Source of the DNA: Bacillota bacterium
GTDB taxonomy: Bacteria; Bacillota; Desulfotomaculia; Desulfotomaculales; JAJYZD01
Direction of reading: 5' to 3'
DNA length: 9,126 nt
Assembly: GCA_021800315.1 (NCBI GenBank)
Contig: JAJYZD010000151.1
Coordinates: forward strand, 1 to 9,126
Below the pieces are notes generated by a model. That model worked only from the letters and a program-made list of their open reading frames with translations, was not told the DNA's origin and ran no database searches. Positions 1 through 6,660 of the stretch are shown piece after piece. Within the stretch, counting starts at the first letter, position 1. Each line of letters starts with the position of its first letter. Both the position numbers and the translations under genes were made by a program.

Positions 1-839
1 TGCCCGCCGCCACGGTGGGGCAGCCGTACAGCGCGACGATCGCGACCAACAACGAGGGCACCCCGCCCTACACCTTCGCGGTGACCAGCGGTACGCTGCC
101 CGCCGGGCTGACCCTGACCGCCGCCGGGGTCGTGAGCGGCACGCCCGCCACCGCCGGCAGTTACCCGTTTACCATTACGGTAAAAGATGTCAACAACAAT
201 ACCGCCAGTCAGTCTTACACTCTGACAGTCGGCAGCGTTAGCGTGACACCTCCTGCTGTAACGCCGCCTGCCGTAACTCCACCGACGATTACAAAACCCA
301 CTTCCGTAAGCTTCAGTGACATCGCTACCTCGTGGGCCAGGACCTATATTCTCGAACTGGCGAAGGCCGGGGTAATCAACGGTTATCCGGACGGCACCTT
401 CCGGCCGGACAATTACGTCACCCGGGCCGAGTTCGTGAAAATGCTGGTTCTGGCCGCCAAGCTGCCCCTGGTGACCAATACCGGGAACTTGCAAAAGTAC
501 GCCGATTTCGCTTCCTTCCAGCCGTGGGAGCTGCCCTACCTGGCCACGGCGGTAAAAGCGGGGATAATCAACGGTTATCCCGATGGTACGCTGCGGCCCG
601 CTTCCGTGGTCGACCGCATCCAGATGGCGGCCATGGTCGGGAGAACGCTTGCCGGGGTTACCGGAGTCACTCTCACTTTCAAGGACGACGCAGCTATCCC
701 CACCTGGGGCAAAGGGCCGTTGTCAGTGGATGTGGCTAAGGGGTTAATCAACGGGTTACCCAACGGCATGTTCGGTCCGGGCCTGCCCGCCACCAGGGCG
801 CAGGCGGCCAAGGTGCTGGCACTGTACATGGGGCTGTAG
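1..839 (+). CDS. SLH-domain surface protein with Ig-like module, C-terminal part (5' partial)
   Basis: This is the 3' end of a gene for a secreted cell-surface protein. The frame is open to the window edge, and the GTG at 15 lies inside an Ig-like strand, so it is not the true start. Numbering from that GTG, residues 1-72 form a putative Ig (He_PIG-type) module recognisable by PPYTFAVTSGTLPAGLTL and VVSGTP. A Thr/Pro linker of VTPPA units follows at 77-91. Three SLH domains occupy about 99-143, 162-211 and 222-268, with the signatures INGYPDGTFRP, INGYPDGTLRP and INGLPNGMFGP. SLH domains bind pyruvylated secondary wall polymers, so the protein should be anchored on the outside of the wall. 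The middle SLH carries VDRIQ where TRAE is usual. Ig modules of this type are often tandem, so more copies probably lie upstream. No enzymatic role is visible; adhesion or S-layer structure is the likely job. Confidence 0.9.
   Translation, partial: PAATVGQPYSATIATNNEGTPPYTFAVTSGTLPAGLTLTAAGVVSGTPATAGSYPFTITVKDVNNNTASQSYTLTVGSVSVTPPAVTPPAVTPPTITKPTSVSFSDIATSWARTYILELAKAGVINGYPDGTFRPDNYVTRAEFVKMLVLAAKLPLVTNTGNLQKYADFASFQPWELPYLATAVKAGIINGYPDGTLRPASVVDRIQMAAMVGRTLAGVTGVTLTFKDDAAIPTWGKGPLSVDVAKGLINGLPNGMFGPGLPATRAQAAKVLALYMGL
243..287 (+). repeat. VTPPA tandem linker repeat
   Basis: Three consecutive five-codon units encode VTPPA, VTPPA and VTPPT between the Ig-like module and the first SLH domain. 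The DNA copies differ at third positions (acacctcctgct, acgccgcctgcc, actccaccgacg), so this is an old or codon-diversified repeat. It is probably an extended wall-spanning linker. Confidence 0.8.
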
Positions 840-869
840 GTTAACAAGTCCGGCGGTCCGGTCAAGGAT

Positions 870-903
870 CCGGCGGAAGGGTCGTGCAACCGCCTTCCGC
901 CGG
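870..903 (+). terminator. Strong hairpin after the SLH gene, possible terminator
   Basis: An 11-bp perfect inverted repeat, CCGGCGGAAGG (870-880) and CCTTCCGCCGG (893-903), encloses a 12-nt loop. It begins 30 bases after the stop codon. There is no T-tract after the stem, so it is not a canonical intrinsic terminator. It may act as an mRNA-stabilising or rho-assisted structure. The hairpin is certain as sequence; its role is inferred. Confidence 0.5.
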
Positions 904-983
904 GTTACCGGTCCCGCTGTAACCATGGTTTACAGGTCAATATCAACAAGGTTGTCACTGCAGGGAAAGGGGATTCACAGTAA

Positions 984-1439
984 ATGGCCGTGGAATTGAA
1001 AGACGAGGCCCTGTCCTACCTGGATTCCCATCACGTCGCGACCCTGGCCTCCAGCGGAGAGGAAGGGCCATGGGCCTCAGCCGTCTTCTATATCAATGAC
1101 CGGTTTACCTTGTCCTTTCTCAGCGATCCCGCCACCCGGCACGGACGCAACCTGACCGCGAACCCGCGGGTGGCCGTGGCGATCCACGAGGACGAGGGAG
1201 ACTGGCGGGAGGTCAGGGGCATTCAACTGCTGGGAGAGGCGATGCCCGTATCCAATTTGGAGAAGACCAGGCTGATTCCGGCGTTTATCGCCAGATTCCC
1301 CTCGGTCGGCCTGATTGTCTCCGATCCCGGGTTTGTACGCGTGCTCGCCCAGTCCCTTCTTTACCGGATCCAGCCGCGCGAGATCTGGTATCTGGACAAA
1401 AAGAAAGGGATTTCCGACCGGCGGATGGTGCCCGTCTAG
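984..1439 (+). CDS. Pyridoxamine 5'-phosphate oxidase-like FMN-binding protein
   Basis: This 151-residue cytosolic protein has the split beta-barrel fold of the PNPOx-like flavoproteins. The N-terminus reads as a short helix then a first strand (HHVATLASSGEEGPWASAVFY, residues about 16-36). It is followed by SFLSDPATRHGRNLTANP (44-61) and the strand VAVAIHED, which form the usual flavin-phosphate region. The C-terminal LYRIQPREIWYLDKKKG resembles the YhbP/UPF0306-like subgroup. It is shorter than true PdxH and shows no clear PLP-site signature, so a general FMN or F420/heme-type reductase or binding role is more likely than vitamin B6 synthesis. The ATG at 984 is preceded by AAAGGGG. The gene stands alone, with 144 bases upstream and 153 downstream. 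Substrate is unknown. Confidence 0.82.
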   Translation: MAVELKDEALSYLDSHHVATLASSGEEGPWASAVFYINDRFTLSFLSDPATRHGRNLTANPRVAVAIHEDEGDWREVRGIQLLGEAMPVSNLEKTRLIPAFIARFPSVGLIVSDPGFVRVLAQSLLYRIQPREIWYLDKKKGISDRRMVPV

Positions 1440-1592
1440 TTCGGGAAACCCGCTTGAGGGGCATCCGCGTCTGTTCCGCATTGCTGTTACCGGTAGCGTT
1501 CCCGGCGCCCGCGAGCTTAAAACACGACCGGTCGACTCGGATCGACAAGGCTTTCCAAGGACGACGCCTGATTAGCCGGGAGGTAAAAGAAT

Positions 1593-2549
1593 ATGACCAA
1601 TGACAAGATGTTGGAAATGTACAGGGTGATGTTGCTGACCAGAAGGTTCGAGGAAAAACTCGCCGACTTGTGTCAGATTGAGGGTAAGGTGCCGGGAATG
1701 ATGATTCTGTGCACCGGTCAGGAGGCTGTGGCCGCAGGCGCGTGCCTGGCACTGGAACAAGGCGATGTCATTATCGCCAATCACCGCAGTCACGGCCACC
1801 TCATTGCCAAAGGAGCCGATCCAAAATTGATCATGGCCGAGATTTTCGGTAAACGCACCGGCTATAACAAGGGTAAAAGCGGTACGCTGCACATTGCGGT
1901 ACCCGAGGTGGATGCTCACTGCACTACAACCATAGTCGGGGGAGGTATCCCTATAGCCGTAGGTACGGCTTTCGCCCATCAATACAATAACAGCCGTAAG
2001 GTAACGGTCTGCTTTTTCGGCGACGGCGCCGCAGATGAGGGAAGTTTTCACGAATCGTTGAATCTGGCCGCGCTTTGGAGTTTACCCGTCATATTCGTTT
2101 GTGAAAACAATGTTTACGCCGGGGCTCAACGGATGGAGGAGCATACAAGGATAAAGGATATCGCGGTGCGGTCCGTTGCCTACAACGTGCCCGGTGAGAC
2201 GGTTGACGGGAACGACGCGACCGCCGTTTACGAGGCGGTGGCCAGGGCGCGGGAGCGCTGTCTGAACGGGGAAGGGCCGGTATTGATCGAAGCCAAAACC
2301 TACCGTTGGCGGGGGCATGGGGAAATCGACAAGCAGGCGTACCAGCCCAGGGATGAAATCAGTGCCTGGATGCAAAGGTGCCCGGTTAATAAACTGGAAC
2401 AGGATATATTGCAAATGGGCCTGCTTTCGCAATCGGCTTTTGTGGACATGGAAAGAGACATAGGCAATATCGTTGAACAGGCCGTCCGGTTTGCGGAGGA
2501 AAGCCCCTGGCCGGATCCCGGGGAAGCGCTGCAAGACGTCTATGCGTAA
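1593..2549 (+). CDS. Thiamine diphosphate-dependent dehydrogenase E1, alpha subunit (acetoin/pyruvate type)
   Basis: This 318-residue protein is the alpha subunit of an alpha2beta2 E1 enzyme. Such enzymes use ThDP to decarboxylate a 2-oxoacid or cleave acetoin, and normally pass the acyl group to the lipoyl arm of an E2. The ThDP/Mg motif runs from GDGAADEGS (143-151) to ENN (171-173), the standard GDG-X26-NN arrangement. Other landmarks are HRSHGHLIAKGAD (64-76), GKSGTLHI (94-101) and YRWRGHGEID (237-246). Length and the GKSGTLHI block fit acetoin dehydrogenase AcoA as well as PdhA; the substrate cannot be decided by reading. The phosphorylation-loop serine of eukaryotic PDH (GHS) is Gly here (GHG). 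The ATG at 1593 follows a strong GGGAGGT at 1578-1584. The beta subunit starts 16 bases after the stop, so the two are co-transcribed. No E2, E3 or lipoate genes are in the window. Confidence 0.93.
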   Translation: MTNDKMLEMYRVMLLTRRFEEKLADLCQIEGKVPGMMILCTGQEAVAAGACLALEQGDVIIANHRSHGHLIAKGADPKLIMAEIFGKRTGYNKGKSGTLHIAVPEVDAHCTTTIVGGGIPIAVGTAFAHQYNNSRKVTVCFFGDGAADEGSFHESLNLAALWSLPVIFVCENNVYAGAQRMEEHTRIKDIAVRSVAYNVPGETVDGNDATAVYEAVARARERCLNGEGPVLIEAKTYRWRGHGEIDKQAYQPRDEISAWMQRCPVNKLEQDILQMGLLSQSAFVDMERDIGNIVEQAVRFAEESPWPDPGEALQDVYA

Positions 2550-2565
2550 AGGGAGGTAACACCAT

Positions 2566-3564
2566 ATGCAAAAATTAACAATGGGCGAGGCGGTCCGCGG
2601 GGCGCTGGCCGGGGAGATGCGCCGTGACCCGGCGGTCTTTATCGCCGGAGAAGGAGTTGGACAGGGAATCCATGAGTCACCGGTCATGCCCACGTATGGA
2701 TTGCTGAGGGAATTCGGACCGCGCAGGGTAAAGGATACCCCTGTCTCCGAGGCCGCCATCGCCGGTCTGGCCGTAGGCGCGTCGGCAATGGGCCTGCGTC
2801 CGGTAGTGGAAGTGATGTATTCGCCTTTTTTCACCATCGCCTCCGACCAGATTGTTAACCACGCCGCCAAGCTGCGTTATCTTTCCGGCGGAAAGAGCAG
2901 GTTTCCGATGGTGGTACGCATCAAGACAGGCGTTCCGGGAGCCGGGTGCCAGCATGCGCATAATTTGGAGGCCTGGGTGGCGCATTGTCCCGGCTTGAAG
3001 GTGGTTATGCCGGCTACGCCGGCCGACGCCGGGGGACTCCTGAGAACGGCCGTACGGGACGACAACCCCGTTATTTTCTTCGAGGACATGACCCTTTACT
3101 TTATTCCCCAGCCGGTTCCCGATGGCGAATATACCATTCCCATCGGCCTGGCCGACGTTAAGAGACCCGGCAGGGATGTAACCGTCGTGACCTGGTCGAA
3201 AATGCTTCTTACGGCTTTGAAAGCAGCCGGGGAATTAAGCCGGGAAGGCGTGGAAACAGAGGTGATCGACGCCCGGACCCTGGTTCCTCTGGACAAGGAG
3301 ACGATCATAAAATCGGTGGAGAAGACGGGGCGCCTGGTGGTTCTCCACGAGGCCACCCTTACCGGTGGTTTCGGCGGGGAGATCGCGGCGCTGGTCGCCG
3401 AGGAGGCTTTCGGCAGCCTCAAAGCGCCGATTAAACGGGTGGCCGCGCCCGACATACCGGTTCCGTTCAGCCCTCCCCTGGAAAAGTTTTTTATTCCGGA
3501 CGAGGCCCGCTTGACTGCGGCAATAAGGGATCTGATCGACGGTAATCGCTTCGGAGGCAGGTGA
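2566..3564 (+). CDS. Thiamine diphosphate-dependent dehydrogenase E1, beta subunit (acetoin/pyruvate type)
   Basis: This 332-residue partner of the preceding alpha subunit has the two-domain E1-beta architecture. The pyrimidine-binding domain includes KDTPVSEAAIAGLAVGA (56-72), with the glutamate (E62) that activates ThDP. It also includes DQIVNHAAKLRYLSGG (94-109) and the QH pair at 129-130 within the substrate-channel loop. The C-terminal transketolase-like domain follows, with VIDARTLVPLD (234-244), VLHEA (259-263) and GGFGGEIAA (267-275). The usual QHSQ loop reads QHAHN here, a modest departure. Length matches AcoB/PdhB. The ATG at 2566 has an excellent AAAGGGAGGT site at 2548-2557. The stop overlaps the start of the downstream membrane protein gene in a GTGA arrangement, so translation of the two is probably coupled. 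Confidence 0.93.
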   Translation: MQKLTMGEAVRGALAGEMRRDPAVFIAGEGVGQGIHESPVMPTYGLLREFGPRRVKDTPVSEAAIAGLAVGASAMGLRPVVEVMYSPFFTIASDQIVNHAAKLRYLSGGKSRFPMVVRIKTGVPGAGCQHAHNLEAWVAHCPGLKVVMPATPADAGGLLRTAVRDDNPVIFFEDMTLYFIPQPVPDGEYTIPIGLADVKRPGRDVTVVTWSKMLLTALKAAGELSREGVETEVIDARTLVPLDKETIIKSVEKTGRLVVLHEATLTGGFGGEIAALVAEEAFGSLKAPIKRVAAPDIPVPFSPPLEKFFIPDEARLTAAIRDLIDGNRFGGR

Positions 3565-4142
3565 GGAGGATGCCGGCGGGGACAAAGGCAGGGGTGGCTC
3601 CGTCCTTGCCGCGCCAGCTGACCTGGTGGATCCTGGCGCTTCCGGTGGCCATGCTGTGGGCCCTCGCCGCTCATTCCTTCTATCTCCTGGACTACACCCA
3701 CGTCCTGGCGGGGGCCATGTGGACGGGGGCCGACCTGTTCCTCGGTTTCATCCTTGCCCCGGTGCTACGCCGCTTGGCGCCGGAACAGCGCAAGACGGTA
3801 ATTAACTGGCTCGTACCGCGCACGCTGCTTTACATGCCGGTGGTGGCGGCAACCACCGGAACGGCCGGGTGGTATCTGGCCGGGTGGGACGGATTCCTTT
3901 CCCCGGCCGGTCCCCGGTACCCTTGGATCGTGGCCGCCCTGGCGATACTGACCGTCCTGACCTTGCAGGGTCTGGGGGTGATGCTTCCCAACAACGTACG
4001 TATTTATCTGGAACTGCGGCGTTCGCAAGCGGATCTGGGGAAGATCGTGCGGTTGAACAGAATCAACATGTTCCTGGCCGGGTCTCAAGGCATCCTCCAG
4101 GTGGCTGTCATTCTGGTCATGGCCCGCTTAGCGGTGGGCTGA
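3561..4142 (+). CDS. Five-pass integral membrane protein, CopD/DUF2269-like in appearance
   Basis: This 193-residue hydrophobic protein has about five predicted membrane segments (roughly 20-42, 45-67, 84-107, 121-143, 170-190) joined by short charged loops. The second segment begins YTHVLAGAMWTGADLFLGF, a His-(x)-Gly-Trp-Gly pattern seen in CopD, PuuD-like and DUF2269 membrane proteins, where the histidine can bind heme or metal. The family is not firmly recognised. The GTG at 3561 overlaps the E1-beta stop (GTGA) and has GGAGG only three bases upstream. An in-frame ATG at 3570 has that same GGAGG at 12 bases and a second one immediately abutting it, so the start could be either. Gene order places it in the E1 operon and 97 bases before the cupredoxin gene. 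A role in electron or copper handling is inferred from position only. Confidence 0.8.
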   Translation: MRRMPAGTKAGVAPSLPRQLTWWILALPVAMLWALAAHSFYLLDYTHVLAGAMWTGADLFLGFILAPVLRRLAPEQRKTVINWLVPRTLLYMPVVAATTGTAGWYLAGWDGFLSPAGPRYPWIVAALAILTVLTLQGLGVMLPNNVRIYLELRRSQADLGKIVRLNRINMFLAGSQGILQVAVILVMARLAVG

Positions 4143-4239
4143 GGATAGCCGGGGCGGCCGGTGTTGATAACAAGGCTTCGCTCGCGGCCGGGGCGGTCGT
4201 AAATTCAGGCCCGGGCTGATTCGAAAAGGAGGCGGCGAA

Positions 4240-6540
4240 ATGGCGGCCTGGCAGTCAAAATTTCCGCGCGACGGGGGGAAACCCAAAGGATTGGCACTCC
4301 TGCTGGCAATGGTCCTCGTCTCCCTTTCCTTTTTCCTGCTTTTCGGGTCCGCCGGCATGGCCGTGGTCCAAGGGACGCCGTGGCGGGTGCGGGCGGGGGC
4401 TTCAAGTGCGGACCAGTCGCTCCAGGGCCTGGGTTTCTATCCGGATGTTATCACCATTGACGCAGGGGATTCGGTCACCTGGACGGTTCAGTCGGGAGAA
4501 CCGCACATGGTGGACTTCCTTAACGGGACGGCTCCTCCTTCCCTGAGCGACCCGTTGGTTTTCAGCGGGAACGGGACCAACGGTGACAACGAGGGTACTT
4601 TCGGCCAGCCTGACTTCTCTCCCATGCTCACCTACGGGCAGAGTTACACCCTCGTCTTTCCGCTGCCCGGCACCTACGCTTACCAGTGCCTGATGCATCC
4701 CGGGATGCAGGGGGTGGTGGTTGTGAATCCGGCGGGAACCCCCTATCCCCACGGCCATTCCTATTATGATCAACAGGGCCGGCGGGAGGCCGGCCGGGAT
4801 CTTGGCGCCGCCGGCCGGGCCATGTCCTCCTACGCTGCGGCGAGCAGTCCCGGCCCGGACGGGACTACCGTCTGGCACGTGGCCAACGGTATCAGTCCGG
4901 CCGAGACGGCCGTGTTGCAACTGACCCCGCCGGCGGGGAGTTCCGCAGCCGGAGTATCCGGCACGGCGAGCCTGACCGGGACGTCCCGGGGGTTGTCCGT
5001 GAACCTGCGGGTGGGCGGACTGACTCCCGGCACCGGCTACAAGGTGTTCCTGGGTTACGGCCTCTGGAACGGCGGGGCGGTGGACTCCGCCCTGTACCAG
5101 GAGGCGACGGCGCTTCCCGGGCTGATCATCGGCTCCGGCGGCGACGGGTCGGTCAGCACCGTGGTCCGGGGCGTCTACGCGGTCCCGGAGACCGGCGCGT
5201 TCATGGAAGTGACCGGCACCGGCGGCAACCCGGTGCTGGGGGGCGAGGTCGGTTACGACAACGCCACGGTCATGCGCTACCTGCCGCCGGTGCTGACCAT
5301 CCGCCAGGGGGACACGGTGGACTGGACCCAGATGGCGCCCCAGGAGATCCACACGGTGACTTTCCTTAACGGCTCAACGGAATCGGCCGTGGGCGTCACT
5401 CCGGCCGTCCCCTGGGGTGTTCCGGCGGGAGGCGCCGTCTTCACCCCGCGCCAACCGCTGAACTCGGGCCCCATGTTTCCCGGCCGGAGCTATGAGTTGA
5501 CCTTCAACGATGCGGGGGTTTTCGCGTACAAATGCACGGTGCACGATTACATGGGACAGGTAGGCGTCGTGATGGTGGGGCCCGCGGGGAGCGCCGTCAC
5601 GCAGCCGGCGGGCAGCGCGGTGCAAAACATCACCGCCGCTCCTCCCGGCGGCGGCCCCGTCGTTGTGGGCGGCGAGGGGACCGGCGCCCCGTCGACCTCC
5701 GTGGCGGTGGCCGGTCTGACTGGGAAGGTGTTCGTCAGCGATTATGCCGTCGACCCTTTGGCCGCTGCGGCGCCCAAGGGCACAGGCGTTTACTTCGACG
5801 TGCTGCTGCACAAATTCACTCCGGCAACCGCTCCCTTTCTAACCGTGAGCCAGAGTGCCGTGCGGGGCGATACCCTCGACTGGTGGAACGGGTCGGCGTG
5901 GAGGCCTGTTTCGCCTCCGCCCGCCTTCAGCGGCGGTAAGCTGGTGGTCAGCCTGACCGCCGCCAGTTCACCATCCCTGGACCAGTTGAACGGAACCTTC
6001 TTCGCGGTGGCCGGCGCGACGGTCCCGTCCGATGTACCGGCGACCTACTGGGCGTACGCGCCGGTCGAAAAGCTGGTCGCCAAGGGGGTCGTCAACGGCT
6101 TCCCGGACGGTTTCTTCCGGCCCGGCCAGGCGGTGACCAGGGCGCAGTTCATCAAGATGCTGGTGCTGACCCTGGGTCTTACGCCGAGCCGGGCACCGAC
6201 CGGATTCAAGGACGTGCCGGCTGACGCCTGGTTTGCGCCCTATGTCTCGGCGGCCGTGGAGGCGGGAATTGTCAATGGTGTCTCACCGGCCTCCTTCGAT
6301 CCCGCTCAAGCCTTGACCCGGGAACAGATGGCGGTTTTCCTGGCCCGGAGCCTGAGGCTTTCCGGCGCCACGGCGCTCGCTTTTCCCGACCGGGGCCGGA
6401 TTGATCCGTGGGCCAGGGGCGGCGTGGAGGCGGCGGTAGCCGCCGGCTACATGAAGGGCTTCCCCGACGACACCTTCCATCCCCTGGAGGCAGCCACCCG
6501 CGCCCAGGCGGCCGAGGTCCTGGCCGGGAGGGGGTCATAG
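4240..6540 (+). CDS. Wall-anchored double cupredoxin (two type-1 copper domains plus three SLH domains)
   Basis: This 766-residue exported protein starts with basic residues and a hydrophobic stretch (17-37), with likely signal cleavage near 41. The first cupredoxin domain (about 66-163) has the full type-1 copper set H89, C150, H153, M156 (CLMHPGM, the C-x2-H-x2-M spacing of amicyanin). A beta-rich region of unassigned family follows (about 208-330). The second cupredoxin (about 347-447) has H371, C432, H435, M438 (CTVHDYM). After a Gly/Pro-rich linker comes a module (about 488-592) with LDWWNGSAWRPVS and SPSLDQLNGTFFAV, a pattern common in S-layer-type proteins just before SLH domains. SLH domains sit at about 600-647, 655-707 and 712-763. 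Copper proteins of this kind carry single electrons or bind copper; SLH domains fix the protein to the wall. ATG 4240 has a strong AAAAGGAGG at 4224-4232. It may share transcription with the upstream membrane gene. Confidence 0.92.
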   Translation: MAAWQSKFPRDGGKPKGLALLLAMVLVSLSFFLLFGSAGMAVVQGTPWRVRAGASSADQSLQGLGFYPDVITIDAGDSVTWTVQSGEPHMVDFLNGTAPPSLSDPLVFSGNGTNGDNEGTFGQPDFSPMLTYGQSYTLVFPLPGTYAYQCLMHPGMQGVVVVNPAGTPYPHGHSYYDQQGRREAGRDLGAAGRAMSSYAAASSPGPDGTTVWHVANGISPAETAVLQLTPPAGSSAAGVSGTASLTGTSRGLSVNLRVGGLTPGTGYKVFLGYGLWNGGAVDSALYQEATALPGLIIGSGGDGSVSTVVRGVYAVPETGAFMEVTGTGGNPVLGGEVGYDNATVMRYLPPVLTIRQGDTVDWTQMAPQEIHTVTFLNGSTESAVGVTPAVPWGVPAGGAVFTPRQPLNSGPMFPGRSYELTFNDAGVFAYKCTVHDYMGQVGVVMVGPAGSAVTQPAGSAVQNITAAPPGGGPVVVGGEGTGAPSTSVAVAGLTGKVFVSDYAVDPLAAAAPKGTGVYFDVLLHKFTPATAPFLTVSQSAVRGDTLDWWNGSAWRPVSPPPAFSGGKLVVSLTAASSPSLDQLNGTFFAVAGATVPSDVPATYWAYAPVEKLVAKGVVNGFPDGFFRPGQAVTRAQFIKMLVLTLGLTPSRAPTGFKDVPADAWFAPYVSAAVEAGIVNGVSPASFDPAQALTREQMAVFLARSLRLSGATALAFPDRGRIDPWARGGVEAAVAAGYMKGFPDDTFHPLEAATRAQAAEVLAGRGS

Positions 6541-6595
6541 CCGGGCGGTTCGGCGATAGTCCCGGCCGATCAGCCGTTTTCCCGGGGTTTTTACG
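6541..6595 (+). terminator. Possible weak terminator after the cupredoxin gene
   Basis: A short stem, CGGC (6563-6566) with GCCG (6573-6576), encloses a six-base loop and is followed directly by TTTT. A second T-run (TTTTTA) follows CCCGGGG a few bases later. The stem is only four base pairs, so termination here is a guess. The next gene has its own strong ribosome binding site 3' of this point. Confidence 0.25.
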
Positions 6596-6660
6596 GCGGT
6601 TGGGGGTCGATAAGACGCGTTGCCCCGGGTTGTCCAGTAAAATATTTCAGGAGGTACACC

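Noticed and set aside
919..933. AACCATGGTT palindrome upstream of the FMN-binding protein gene, considered as an operator.
   Set aside because: Only 10 bases are perfectly symmetrical, flanks break the symmetry, and no adjacent promoter could be identified.
1440..1592. Gap between the FMN-binding protein and E1-alpha genes searched for a riboswitch or promoter, including a possible thiamine-responsive element.
   Set aside because: Only short stems (CGGG/CCCG at 1442-1452, GTCGA/TCGAC at 1531-1546) are present, with no THI-box-like sequence and no convincing -35/-10 pair.
4402..5352. 316-codon minus-strand frame opposite the cupredoxin gene.
   Set aside because: Composition is His/Arg/Gly/Pro-rich without domains; the plus strand encodes verified copper-binding motifs over the same bases.
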